Part shown: positions 1 to 7,031 of the stretch, in pieces
How the letters are laid out: every line of letters begins with the position of its first letter
Numbering within the stretch: position 1 is the first letter of the stretch
Assembly (NCBI GenBank): GCA_012719555.1
Contig: JAAYAE010000376.1
Coordinates: 1 to 9,089, forward strand
From: Acholeplasmataceae bacterium
GTDB lineage: Bacteria; Bacillota; Negativicutes; Acidaminococcales; Acidaminococcaceae
Direction: 5' to 3'
Length of the DNA stretch: 9,089 bases
The notes under the pieces: model-generated
The model's input: only the letters and a program-made list of their open reading frames with translations
Told to the model about the DNA's origin: nothing
The model's database searches: none
Program-made: the position numbers and the translations under genes

Positions 1-1226
1 AAAACACCACCGGCAATAAAAGGGGAACAAAATGGTCTGCTGGCAGCAAAAGCTTCAGCAGCCTCCGTTTTAAGCTCGGGATCTATTAATCTTAAAAGTA
101 AGAACCCAGTTGCAACGACACCACATGCTGTTCCAAAGACGATAATAGTATTTTCAAACCAATTTTCTCTAAACAGTCTTTTACCAAAGAATAAAAGTAA
201 AGCAGGCATAATAATCATGAATACGCCCTGTTGAATAAATAATGGTAATGCATATTTAATTATTACAGTAATCTTGACAGAAGCAATAGCCCCTGCCACT
301 AAGAATTCTAAAGCTATACCTTGAATACGTGACATAGTAGCCTTATCTATACATTTATTCCATTTTGTTTTAAGAATCAAGGTCTGCAAAATAAGACCGC
401 CAAGCATCGCTGCTATAAACCAATATAGGGTAAAATGAAAATAAACCTTTAATGCTGTCATCAAAAGATACCCAATAACTACGGCAACACCCACTAGACC
501 AGCATGAAAAGCTAAAATATCTATTACATTCCTACTAATCGTAATATTACTGCCAGTCTCCCATTGTTGTTTATCAAACAGCTCTGGTTTATTATCATCG
601 TGACCAACTACATTACGGCTTATATAACCTTTACGAGCTGCGTAATTAATCAATATAGTACCACCAATAACACCATACAGTAAACCTACAGTAGCAGAGG
701 TAATACCTAGAGAAGCACCATCTGCATAGCCTAAGGCATCAAAAACCATTTTCATCCCACCGGCAGTACCATGACCACCAGCCCACCCTTGTTCAACAAT
801 AGAAGAAAATAGTGGATTTACACCAAACACAGGTGTAAATAAAAAAGCACTAAGTAAACAAGGTATCGCATATTGAGCGGCTGTAGCAAGATATGACCAA
901 GTGCTCTGTGCACCTGTAACTCTCCCCAATTTGCCTAATTTTGGAAGACTGCCCGTAATTAACATAGGTGCCAACACAATAGTAATTAAACGTCCGCTTA
1001 TTGCCCCCCAGGAATTAATAACATCTTTGGGAATAATAGCTAATACCTCTGGGCCTAAAATTAAACCAATAACTCCAGCAACCAAAGACGCAGAAATGTA
1101 ATAGTTCTTGAACCAACTAATCTTTACTCTGAGAAAAGTTCCAAACAAAAGTAAAATGCCAAGCAGTGAAACAGACCAAAACAATGAATCCATCATCGCT
1201 CCGGTAATCGGGCTCATTCCAAACAT
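1..1226 (-). CDS. GltS/ESS-family sodium:glutamate-type symporter (3' end cut by window edge)
   Basis: This frame is open from an ATG at 1226 to the left edge, giving 408 residues with no stop, so the C-terminus is missing. The start follows AAGGAGGAA with 8 bases of spacing. The protein is almost wholly hydrophobic, with about ten likely membrane segments and a charged central loop around residues 198-226. The key landmark is GGHGTAGG at residues about 150-157, which matches the GGHGT-type motif of the glutamate:sodium symporters (ESS family). A later hydrophobic stretch with GTACGVVATGF and RLIDPE, about 45 residues before the edge, resembles the second repeat of that family. E. coli GltS is about 400 residues, so only a modest tail should be lost. 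The likely role is sodium-coupled uptake of glutamate or a related anion at the inner membrane; the substrate cannot be read from sequence. A terminator upstream (1387-1424) separates it from the 249-residue gene, so it probably has its own promoter within 1227-1386, though I see no convincing one. No IclR operator copy lies upstream. Confidence 0.85.
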   Translation of the reverse strand, partial: MFGMSPITGAMMDSLFWSVSLLGILLLFGTFLRVKISWFKNYYISASLVAGVIGLILGPEVLAIIPKDVINSWGAISGRLITIVLAPMLITGSLPKLGKLGRVTGAQSTWSYLATAAQYAIPCLLSAFLFTPVFGVNPLFSSIVEQGWAGGHGTAGGMKMVFDALGYADGASLGITSATVGLLYGVIGGTILINYAARKGYISRNVVGHDDNKPELFDKQQWETGSNITISRNVIDILAFHAGLVGVAVVIGYLLMTALKVYFHFTLYWFIAAMLGGLILQTLILKTKWNKCIDKATMSRIQGIALEFLVAGAIASVKITVIIKYALPLFIQQGVFMIIMPALLLFFGKRLFRENWFENTIIVFGTACGVVATGFLLLRLIDPELKTEAAEAFAASRPFCSPFIAGGV

Positions 1227-1386
1227 AGCGTTTTCCTCCTTATGATTGATGGCTAATCCCATCATATTAAATTGTTACTTTTAAGACTACACCAACGTTT
1301 TTGTTTTTTCAAACAGGTTTTAGATGCAACTATCACAGCTAAATCCCTGTAGCAACAGTAACGCTTACCCATTATCATATTTAAAC

Positions 1387-1424
1387 AAAAAAGGTTGGAG
1401 TGATTTCTCACTCCAACCTTTTTT
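1387..1424 (-). terminator. Rho-independent terminator after the exported-protein gene
   Basis: AAGGTTGGAGTGA (1391-1403) and TCACTCCAACCTT (1408-1420) form a perfect 13-bp stem around a 4-base loop. The flanking A and T runs (1387-1390 and 1421-1424) extend it to 17 bp. Read on the minus strand, the stem ends in a T-rich run. It lies about 37 bases past the stop of the 249-residue gene, so it ends that transcript before the symporter gene. The structure is symmetrical and could also stop plus-strand transcription. Confidence 0.9.
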
Positions 1425-1460
1425 AATACCAAACTAGTATTCGAATCGCGCACCTTAATC

Positions 1461-2210
1461 TTATTGCACAGCCACCGTTAGTGAGGTTCCACGAACAATA
1501 CTAGGATCCATAACTTTAGCCAAATCATTAGGTGTTGCATTTAAATCTACGTTATTTTTAACTTCAACTTCAAAATCAGTACCGGCAGGATAATCAATGT
1601 TGCTACCTTTCATAAAAATTCCTCCAACAAGACTAACCACAGCGGCTACTGCTACTGCACCACCATCAGCAGATCCCATCCCAACAATCCCTCGTCTTAA
1701 TGGAACGCTTATGCCATTAATCGTACTTATTTCCTTACCGGCTATTTTCAAAACGCCTTTACGTCCAAATCCAGCAGCTTTTTGTCCTTCATATACATAG
1801 GCCGTACCCACTGCACCTTTTGGAATGACAACGACATTATTAATAATCAAATTATCAACCATTCTGATATCAAGAATTTGACCGGTTTTATTTGATTTAG
1901 AATTGGCTGCATCCACCAATTCTACTTTAAATTTTGTTCCTTTAGGAATATATACATGACCCAGCAAGACTCCTTTTATTTCGAGTGGATTGCTATTTTT
2001 TGCTTCTTGTTCCTTCAACTGAGCTACTTTTTCTTTCATGGTAATATTGGAATTTGGTTTTACCTGTTCATCTTCAAACGGATTTTCTTTCAACTGACTT
2101 ACATTTACCATTTCATCACGAACTGCTGCCTGTGCTTCCAAACTGCCCCAAACCATCGTATTAGACAGCAACAATGCACAAACTGCTAAAACTATACCTT
2201 TTTTTACCAT
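1461..2210 (-). CDS. Exported protein of unknown function with IPKGT-type beta repeats
   Basis: The product has 249 residues. It begins with a Sec-type signal peptide: KK at residues 3-4, a hydrophobic core at about 5-22, and a likely cleavage after AQA or AQAA at 26-29. No lipobox cysteine is present. The mature protein starts with a charged, probably unstructured linker (about 30-75). It then has repeated IPKGT-like elements: IPKGT at 88-92, VIPKGAVG at 128-135 and YPAGT at 207-211. Each sits next to alternating hydrophobic residues, suggesting small beta-barrel or SH3-like modules. A Gly/Ala/Val-rich hydrophobic stretch at about 183-200 could be a membrane-inserting or glycine-zipper segment. 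The IPxGT pattern is loosely like C-terminal domains of TrbI/VirB10 proteins, but I would not assign that function. Similar exported proteins occur in diderm Firmicutes, from memory. The start is the ATG at 2210 behind a GGGGG stretch (2221-2225) with 10 bases of spacing. Flanking terminators on both sides indicate a single-gene transcript, separate from the sugar-acid operon. Confidence 0.85.
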   Translation of the reverse strand: MVKKGIVLAVCALLLSNTMVWGSLEAQAAVRDEMVNVSQLKENPFEDEQVKPNSNITMKEKVAQLKEQEAKNSNPLEIKGVLLGHVYIPKGTKFKVELVDAANSKSNKTGQILDIRMVDNLIINNVVVIPKGAVGTAYVYEGQKAAGFGRKGVLKIAGKEISTINGISVPLRRGIVGMGSADGGAVAVAAVVSLVGGIFMKGSNIDYPAGTDFEVEVKNNVDLNATPNDLAKVMDPSIVRGTSLTVAVQ

Positions 2211-2253
2211 ACAAATAAAACCCCCGCAATATATATATTTACCACATGTTTGA

Positions 2254-2282
2254 ATTATAAATTAATAAATCGATAGAAGCAA
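2254..2282 (-). promoter_or_regulatory. Candidate promoter of the exported-protein gene
   Basis: On the minus strand a perfect TATAAT (2259-2254) lies 17 bases downstream of TTGCTT (2282-2277), a weak three-of-six match to the -35 consensus. It is about 44 bases upstream of the ATG at 2210 and just after the operon terminator at 2295-2330, where a promoter for this gene is needed. The surrounding DNA is very AT-rich, so a chance -10 match is possible. Confidence 0.45.
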
Positions 2283-2294
2283 TATAATTATATC

Positions 2295-2330
2295 AATAAA
2301 AATAGAGCTACCCCTTTTGCAGGATAGCTC
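2295..2330 (-). terminator. Rho-independent terminator of the kdgT-uxaA-aldolase operon
   Basis: On the minus strand GAGCTATCC (2330-2322) pairs with GGGTAGCTC (2313-2305), a 9-bp stem with one G-T pair around an 8-base loop. It is followed by TATTTTTATT (2304-2295). It starts 14 bases after the TGA of the aldolase gene, the last gene of the operon, and marks the operon's 3' boundary. Confidence 0.8.
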
Positions 2331-2343
2331 ATATTGTTGTCCA

Positions 2344-3240
2344 TCACAATAAATTAATATCTTTTAATATTATTTTAATTTTTTCTGTTTCCGCATCTGT
2401 TGCCGGCAAGAATGGTTTTGTACAATAATCTTTCATTTGTACTCCTCTTATCATCATAGCTTTCTTTATAATAGGAATAAAAGGTGTGCCAATATCATAA
2501 AGATCCATTGCCCTGTCAATGATCTTTTGGTATTTAGCTATCTTTTCCATATCTTTATTATCAATAGCCTTTATCCATTCTCTAAAAATTTCAGGGCAAA
2601 GATTTGAAAGTCCGCCTATGCAGCCATCACCACCGCACAATACATTGTGTGCTAAATTTTCATCAAAACCAGAAAGCACAATGAAGTTAGGATACTCTTT
2701 ATGTATTATAGTCATTAATTCCCGTGTGTGACACATTTCAGTTACAGTGTCCTTAAAACCAACAATATTTTTATATTTTTTTAACAAGTTTAGAACCACT
2801 TGCGGCTTCAGGTCATAACCTGTACGATCAGGGAAATTATATAAATAAATGTCTCCATTAATTTGTTGCGCTACATCGGAATAAAAGGCCTCAACACTAG
2901 CATCAGAAAGCGCAAAATAATATGGTCCTATAATCATAACAGCATCTGCTCCTGCGTTAAGAGCATAATTAGCCAATTCTACCGTATCATCTACTCTCAT
3001 GCAACTAGTGCCTATCAATATTTTAGTTCTTTTCCCTGCATAACTGGTTACTAAGTCTATTAACTCTTTGTTTTGCCCTGTAGTCATAGAGAAAAACTCA
3101 CCAGTACTACCCATAACAACAATACCATCAACACCACCATTAATAAGGTGATCATAAATATTTTTGTTAGCTTGGATATCTAAGTTACCTTCCTTATCAA
3201 AAGCTGTAACAACCGGTGTATAAATATTCGCCTTTTTCAC
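2344..3240 (-). CDS. DapA-superfamily class I aldolase, YagE/YjhH-like 2-keto-3-deoxy sugar acid aldolase
   Basis: The product is 298 residues, the usual length for the dihydrodipicolinate synthase/N-acetylneuraminate lyase superfamily of (beta/alpha)8-barrel Schiff-base aldolases. Visible active-site features are GSTGE at 44-48 (carboxylate binding), Tyr134 in LYNFPDRTG, and the Schiff-base Lys163 in GFKDT. A glycine-rich GGDGCIGGLSN segment at 203-213 follows. The LYNFP-x-x-TG-x-DL pattern, the GF-DE-L segment around 191-196 and the TPFIPIIKKAM region around 252-262 resemble E. coli YagE and YjhH, from memory. Those cleave 2-keto-3-deoxygluconate-type acids to pyruvate and an aldehyde. Placement after a UxaA-type dehydratase fits this role better than lysine biosynthesis. 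It probably performs the last operon step in the cytoplasm without prior phosphorylation, since no kinase gene is nearby. The start is GTG at 3240, behind AAGGAG with good spacing. Sialate lyase or another 2-keto acid aldolase remains possible. Confidence 0.88.
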   Translation of the reverse strand: MKKANIYTPVVTAFDKEGNLDIQANKNIYDHLINGGVDGIVVMGSTGEFFSMTTGQNKELIDLVTSYAGKRTKILIGTSCMRVDDTVELANYALNAGADAVMIIGPYYFALSDASVEAFYSDVAQQINGDIYLYNFPDRTGYDLKPQVVLNLLKKYKNIVGFKDTVTEMCHTRELMTIIHKEYPNFIVLSGFDENLAHNVLCGGDGCIGGLSNLCPEIFREWIKAIDNKDMEKIAKYQKIIDRAMDLYDIGTPFIPIIKKAMMIRGVQMKDYCTKPFLPATDAETEKIKIILKDINLL

Positions 3241-3300
3241 TATTATAGTCTCCTTCTATTTTCGTAATGGTCACAATGTCGTAACTATGTAAAGACCAAA

Positions 3301-4464
3301 TCACACAAAATTACAAACTCTGGCAATAGCCATTTCTGTATATCCCAAGGATTCAGCCTTTGTAACTTTGCCGCTAGCTACTTCTTGAACTTCCTTCATT
3401 AATTCGTCACCCATTTGTCCTAATGTCTTTGTTCCATAAATCAAGGGACTAGCATCAATATCAATATTGTCTGACATATTGCCATAAGTAATTTTATTAC
3501 CAGTAATTTTAATTACAGGTGAAATAGGGTTGCCCGTTGGTGTTCCACGACCAGTAGAGAAAACAATAATCTGAGCTCCACCTGCAACCATACCAGCAAC
3601 TGAAGATGGATCATTACCGGGCGTGTCCATAATAACTAAACCTTCTTTACCTGTTACTTCTTTTGCATAATCATAAACAGCAGAAATCTCTCTGTGCCCT
3701 GCTTTATGAATACAGCCAAGAGATTTCTCTTCCAAAGTTGTTAATCCTCCAGCTTTATTTCCTGGAGATGGATTACCATCACGAACTTCTTCCCCTACTA
3801 ATTGCAACGCTTTTTCATATCTATGCACGATTTCAAAAATTCTAGCTTTTACTTCTGAAGTCTTAGCACGTCTAGCAAGAATGTGTTCGCCACCAATTAA
3901 TTCCGTTGTTTCTGAAAGAATAGATGTACCCCCTAAATCTACTACTCTATCGCTCATTTCACCAATTAAAACATTACTGGCAAGCCCACTTGTAGGATCA
4001 GAACCACCACATTCTGTTCCTACAACTAACTCTGAAATAGGAAATTCTTCTTTTTGTAATAATGAAGCATCTTGCACAAAATCTTTAGCTGCACGCGTCG
4101 CACGCTCTACCGTTTTAATAGTACCGCCGTTTTCTTGAATAATGAACTGTGCCAAAGGCTTATTTGTTCTTTTCTTTATAGCATCTACAACCAAATCCAT
4201 TTGGCAATTTTCGCAACCTAAGGAAATAACTACTGTAGCATAAACATTAGGATTCGCTGCGTACCCAGCCATAACATCCATAGTGAATTCTTGGTCACTA
4301 GCAACTTGTGAACAACCCAATTGATTGTTAAAGGTAACAGCGCCCTCCACATTATTAGCAACAATACGGGTTGTATCAGACGCACAAACACTTGCCGGCA
4401 AAATCAAAACATGATTTCTTATACCAACTCTACCATCCGGTCTCTTATATCCATAAAATTTCAT
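3301..4464 (-). CDS. UxaA/SuyB-family dehydratase (or lyase), large catalytic subunit
   Basis: The 387-residue product matches the C-terminal catalytic domain of altronate dehydratase (UxaA) and galactarate dehydratase (GarD), here a separate polypeptide. Family landmarks are RPDGRVGIRN at 8-17, GCEN at 83-86, GTECGGSD at 149-156, ETTELIGGEH around 185-194, GNPSPGNKAGG at 230-240 and EEKSLG at 245-250, then the FSTGRGTPTGNP segment near 302-313. Cysteines at 51, 84, 87 and 152 are candidates for the family's metal dependence; which ones bind metal is not shown by sequence. Such enzymes remove water from sugar acids to give 2-keto-3-deoxy acids. The same split arrangement is found in (2R)-sulfolactate sulfo-lyase SuyAB, so the substrate is not certain. 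A KdgT-like permease and a keto-deoxy acid aldolase in the operon favour a sugar acid. The ATG at 4464 follows GGAGGAG, 22 bases after the small-subunit stop. A 60-base gap separates it from the aldolase gene. Confidence 0.9.
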   Translation of the reverse strand: MKFYGYKRPDGRVGIRNHVLILPASVCASDTTRIVANNVEGAVTFNNQLGCSQVASDQEFTMDVMAGYAANPNVYATVVISLGCENCQMDLVVDAIKKRTNKPLAQFIIQENGGTIKTVERATRAAKDFVQDASLLQKEEFPISELVVGTECGGSDPTSGLASNVLIGEMSDRVVDLGGTSILSETTELIGGEHILARRAKTSEVKARIFEIVHRYEKALQLVGEEVRDGNPSPGNKAGGLTTLEEKSLGCIHKAGHREISAVYDYAKEVTGKEGLVIMDTPGNDPSSVAGMVAGGAQIIVFSTGRGTPTGNPISPVIKITGNKITYGNMSDNIDIDASPLIYGTKTLGQMGDELMKEVQEVASGKVTKAESLGYTEMAIARVCNFV

Positions 4465-4486
4465 AATTAATCTCCTCCCTTATTTT

Positions 4487-4777
4487 TTAGACGTTATCCA
4501 AATTTTCGCGGTGGTTTTCTACATTATGCTCATGTACATGATTTCCTGGCTTAATATCACAAGCAGCAACACCAATATGCTCACCATATTTAACAACAGG
4601 AGTACCTTTTTTCATTTCTGCAGTAGCAAATTTATGATAAATTGGTACATCATCAATCAATGTTACTTTTTTCAGAGAGCCATCTTGCATTCTAATTTCT
4701 GCTTCCGTACCTTTCTTTAACGGTTCAATAGCAACCGCTACAGTATCCTTGTTATCAATAATAACTGCATTTGTCAT
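4487..4777 (-). CDS. UxaA/SuyA-family dehydratase, small SAF-domain subunit
   Basis: The 96-residue product corresponds to the N-terminal SAF domain that is fused to the catalytic domain in E. coli UxaA but is a separate small subunit in many Firmicutes and in SuyA. Recognisable features are DTVAVAIEPLKKG at 11-23, the PIYHKFA segment at 45-51, VVKYGEHIGVA at 61-71, and the histidine-rich end GNHVHEHN at 78-85. In homologues the SAF domain is thought to close over the active site of the large subunit. The middle motif normally reads P-x-GHKFA; here the glycine is Tyr47 while His48 and Lys49 are kept. The start is the ATG at 4777 behind GAGGAG, and 24 bases separate it from the permease stop. 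It should form a complex with the product of the next gene. On its own its length and motif set are diagnostic of the family but not of the substrate. Confidence 0.88.
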   Translation of the reverse strand: MTNAVIIDNKDTVAVAIEPLKKGTEAEIRMQDGSLKKVTLIDDVPIYHKFATAEMKKGTPVVKYGEHIGVAACDIKPGNHVHEHNVENHRENLDNV

Positions 4778-4801
4778 AATTATTCATCTCCTCAAATGAT
4801 T

Positions 4802-5785
4802 TTATATAACGCTCTCTTTGCTAAAGTCTTGACCAGGCAAAGGGAATTTAGGACAGCCATATTTTTTAGCCCACCAACTAGTAATAAATGGAACTATAAG
4901 TGCAGTCAACACCGCAGCAGCAGCTACTTGAGCAGTTGCTATAGGTTCATATGCCGCCCAAGCCGGATCAACAAGAGCCACAGCGGCTGGAACAGCTACA
5001 GCATTACCGGCCGTAGTTGCTACGCCCCAGGCTGCGTAACCAGGTCTACCACCAATTAATCTATCACACAGAAGGATGAAGGCTCCACCAACAAAACAAC
5101 AAATCAAACCAAGAAGGATTCCACCAATTCCACCTTTAGCAAGATTGGTAATTTTAATTCCTGCACCTAAACAAAAACCAACGAAAGGAATAAGAATTGT
5201 ACCTGCCGGTGCTAAAAATTTTTGAATATCTTTATCTAAGTTACCTAATATCATACCAATAACTAGTGGGCCAACAGCAGCGATTAAAGCAACTAAAGGT
5301 ATATTCGCTAAGCCTGAGGCTCCCATGGCAACCAAGGTCAAAAAGGGGCCATCATTAATAGTTAACAAAGCCATCGACGCACAATCTGTTTCATCACCAT
5401 ATTCGCTCATAAGTGCAAGAAAAACAGAACCATTAGAATTTGTAACAGAACTAATAATCGCTAAAGTAGTAAGGCCCATAAGACCCTCCTTACCAAACAT
5501 TTTCCCCACAGCAATGCCGATAATTGCACCAATAAGAAATTTCGAAAACAGTAATAATCCCCCTCTTTTTAATACTTTAGGCATATCTCTTAACTGCAGC
5601 ATGGTTCCTAAAGCAAACAATTGAATGCCAATTGCCGTTGCAGCACCCACGCTAGTAAAAGTAGCCGTAGTGAAAGAACCTATTCTTACGACTTCAGGAA
5701 TAAAGGTGTTAATTAATGAACCAATAACCATTGGTACAACCATAACACCAGCCGGTACTTTTTTGACACGTTCTAAAATTTTCAT
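4802..5785 (-). CDS. KdgT-family 2-keto-3-deoxygluconate/sugar-acid permease
   Basis: The 327-residue product has the same length as E. coli KdgT and a matching layout: about ten hydrophobic segments and the short start MKILERVKKVPAGVMVVPMV, close to the IPGGMMLVP opening of KdgT. Further agreement is in NSNGSVFLALMSEYG at 116-130, LLTINDGPFLT at 140-150, the GNLDKDIQKFLAP loop at 181-193, and DRLIGG at 241-246 followed by the AGNAVAVPAAVA segment at 259-270. KdgT imports 2-keto-3-deoxygluconate with protons. As the first gene of an operon that also encodes a sugar-acid dehydratase, this transporter more probably brings in the undehydrated acid, or both. The ATG at 5785 follows a strong GGAGGAGG. 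It is the promoter-proximal gene and the direct target of the divergent control region. The exact substrate is unknown. Confidence 0.9.
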   Translation of the reverse strand: MKILERVKKVPAGVMVVPMVIGSLINTFIPEVVRIGSFTTATFTSVGAATAIGIQLFALGTMLQLRDMPKVLKRGGLLLFSKFLIGAIIGIAVGKMFGKEGLMGLTTLAIISSVTNSNGSVFLALMSEYGDETDCASMALLTINDGPFLTLVAMGASGLANIPLVALIAAVGPLVIGMILGNLDKDIQKFLAPAGTILIPFVGFCLGAGIKITNLAKGGIGGILLGLICCFVGGAFILLCDRLIGGRPGYAAWGVATTAGNAVAVPAAVALVDPAWAAYEPIATAQVAAAAVLTALIVPFITSWWAKKYGCPKFPLPGQDFSKESVI

Positions 5786-5863
5786 TCTCTTCCTCCTCCA
5801 AGTTTTTCTACTAAACCCATATACTCCATTGTATCTGGTGAAGGGGACCCTTCTTCACGTTTG

Positions 5864-5877
5864 TTCGTATTTACGAA
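5864..5877. promoter_or_regulatory. IclR-type operator copy 1
   Basis: TTCGTATTTACGAA has perfect 6-base arms (TTCGTA and TACGAA) around two bases. It lies about 25-38 bases downstream of the predicted operon transcription start and is the best of three related 14-bp sites. Together with copy 2 it also forms a perfect 12-bp inverted repeat (5863-5874 with 5886-5897). The two sites are 19 bp apart centre to centre, roughly two helical turns, so two repressor dimers could bind the same face. Confidence 0.75.
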
Positions 5878-5882
5878 TCTAT

Positions 5883-5896
5883 TTTGTAAATACGAA
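5883..5896. promoter_or_regulatory. IclR-type operator copy 2
   Basis: Read on the minus strand this is TTCGTATTTACAAA, 13 of 14 bases identical to copy 1, with one outer half slightly degenerate. It sits at about +6 to +19 relative to the predicted operon start, where a bound repressor would block promoter clearance. Confidence 0.7.
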
Positions 5897-5908
5897 CTTT
5901 ATGTCTTT

Positions 5909-5937
5909 ATGTTAGCATCAAAAAAAATCTCTGTCAA
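5909..5937 (-). promoter_or_regulatory. Promoter of the sugar-acid operon
   Basis: On the minus strand a perfect TTGACA (5937-5932) is followed after exactly 17 bases by TAACAT (5914-5909), preceded by TG in the extended -10 position (TGCTAACAT). Transcription would begin near 5902, giving a leader of roughly 115 bases that contains both operator copies before the permease ATG at 5785. This is the strongest promoter candidate in the window. Confidence 0.75.
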
Positions 5938-5972
5938 GACTAATTTTACAGAATATTCAAATGAACTAAAAC

Positions 5973-6001
5973 TATATTTTTCCTACAAAACATGCTATTA
6001 T
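5973..6001 (+). promoter_or_regulatory. Promoter of the iclR-family regulator gene
   Basis: TGCTATTAT provides an extended -10 (hexamer 5996-6001). The -35 position at 17 bases (5973-5978, TATATT) is poor, so the promoter is probably weak. The predicted start near 6008 places operator copy 3 at about +5 to +18, the same geometry as at the operon promoter. Confidence 0.55.
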
Positions 6002-6012
6002 AAAAACAGTTA

Positions 6013-6026
6013 TTCGGGTATACGAA
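6013..6026. promoter_or_regulatory. IclR-type operator copy 3 (autoregulation)
   Basis: TTCGGGTATACGAA matches copy 1 at 11 of 14 bases and keeps both outer arms TTCG and CGAA. With flanking bases the arms extend to TATTCG and CGAATA (6011-6028). It lies between the predicted iclR start point and its ribosome binding site (AGGGGGAA, 6040-6047), consistent with autorepression. Confidence 0.7.
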
Positions 6027-6055
6027 TATGATTCACTTTAGGGGGAATATAAATA

Positions 6056-6844
6056 ATGCAAGAAAACGGTGTTCACAAACCAACCGCAAGAGTTTTAGAT
6101 ATTTTAGCACTGTTAGGCTCAAATCCTGAAGGCTACACATTAACTGAAATTGCTGACTTAATCCATGCTGCTAAAGGCACTATATTCCCTATACTACATA
6201 CTATGAATGATAGGAAATTTATCTTACAAGATGCAGGAACAGGTAAGTATCGTATTGGTATTAGTTCCTTCTGTGTAGGTGAATCATACACTAACAATAA
6301 AACTGTTATGCAATTTATTACTGAAGAAATGCATTCTATTGTTAATCAAGTTGGTGAAATTTGTCAGATGGGTATTTTGGATAATGGCGAAGTGCTCTAC
6401 GTAGCAAAAGTTGATAATAAAGAAGCCATTCGTCTAATCTCTCACGTTGGTAAACGGCTTCCTGCTTATTGCACTGCCTTGGGTAAAGCATTACTCAGCA
6501 CTATCAGCATAGCAGACATTAAAAAATTATACCCCAATGGCCTCAAAGCTTACACGCCTAACACAATAAACACATTTAAAAAACTGGAAAATGCTATAGC
6601 TGAAACGAAAAAAACCGGCATAGCTTCAGAGTCCGAAGAAATTGCTGAACATCTTTGTTGTCTAGCGGTTCCCTTATGTGTTAATGGTAAAGCCATTGCC
6701 GCTTTAAGTGTAAGTTCTCCAACCTTTCGCTCAAGTAGGGAAAAGGATAAATTAATCAAGAAAGTCTTATTGTGTTCCAAAGAAAAAATTGAAACTTATT
6801 TTAATACTGAACATTTTGATATCAACGACTTTATTTTCAACTAG
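6056..6844 (+). CDS. IclR-family transcriptional regulator of the sugar-acid operon
   Basis: The 262-residue product has the standard IclR layout. An N-terminal winged helix-turn-helix spans about residues 8-68: RVLDILALLG, then the helices TLTEIADLI and AAKGTIFPILHTMNDRKFI, with the wing ending in GKYRIG. An effector domain spans about 80-255 and carries the family signature around 132-148 (GKRLPAYCTALGKALLS). The SESEEIAEHLCCLAVPL region and the GKAIAALSVSSPTFR strand follow. Relatives such as KdgR sense 2-keto-3-deoxygluconate-type acids. Divergent placement and shared operators make this the regulator of the kdgT-like operon, probably as an inducible repressor that also controls itself. 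The ATG at 6056 follows AGGGGGAA. The gene ends in TAG immediately followed by TAA, a tandem stop. A bidirectional terminator lies just downstream. Confidence 0.9.
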   Translation: MQENGVHKPTARVLDILALLGSNPEGYTLTEIADLIHAAKGTIFPILHTMNDRKFILQDAGTGKYRIGISSFCVGESYTNNKTVMQFITEEMHSIVNQVGEICQMGILDNGEVLYVAKVDNKEAIRLISHVGKRLPAYCTALGKALLSTISIADIKKLYPNGLKAYTPNTINTFKKLENAIAETKKTGIASESEEIAEHLCCLAVPLCVNGKAIAALSVSSPTFRSSREKDKLIKKVLLCSKEKIETYFNTEHFDINDFIFN

Positions 6845-6860
6845 TAAATTTTTATTTATT

Positions 6861-6928
6861 AAAAAAGGTTCTATACTGATTTTTGTTGTGAGAATTCACT
6901 CCAAAATACAGTATAGAACCCAATTTTT
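6861..6928. terminator. Bidirectional terminator between convergent iclR and DJ-1-like genes
   Basis: GGTTCTATACTG (6867-6878) and CAGTATAGAACC (6909-6920) form a perfect 12-bp stem. Inside it TTTTG (6881-6885) pairs with CAAAA (6902-6906), and GTGA (6888-6891) with TCAC (6896-6899), giving a long, slightly bulged hairpin. An A6 run precedes it and CAATTTTTAT follows, so either strand's transcript ends in a T-rich stretch. It sits 16 bases after the iclR stop codons. Confidence 0.8.
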
Positions 6929-6931
6929 ATT

Positions 6932-6973
6932 TAAATGCCTCTACACATATTACTATTATGGCTAAGGCATTTA
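6932..6973. repeat. Inverted repeat near the 3' end of the DJ-1-like gene
   Basis: TAAATGCCT (6932-6940) and AGGCATTTA (6965-6973) are perfect 9-base arms with a 24-base interval. The long loop and lack of a T-run on the minus side make it a poor terminator alone, though it may be a back-up for the hairpin at 6861-6928. I see nothing else in the 187-base gap between the convergent genes. Confidence 0.4.
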
Positions 6974-7031
6974 TTAATATTCATGTAAATAAAACTTCTT
7001 GCTTTAAAAAATAATTTAGGCCGCGTACCTA

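Noticed and set aside
1227..1386. Possible riboswitch or structured leader before the symporter gene
   Set aside because: Only weak local pairings (5-base arms or less) are visible, with no recognisable riboswitch or T-box core and no second terminator before the ATG.
1262..1453. 63-residue minus-strand open frame upstream of the symporter gene
   Set aside because: It overlaps the strong terminator hairpin at 1387-1424, has no good ribosome binding site, and has no recognisable composition or motif.
3261..3267. TTCGTAA half-site just upstream of the aldolase gene
   Set aside because: Only one arm of the palindrome is present. The gap is internal to the operon and has no clear promoter.
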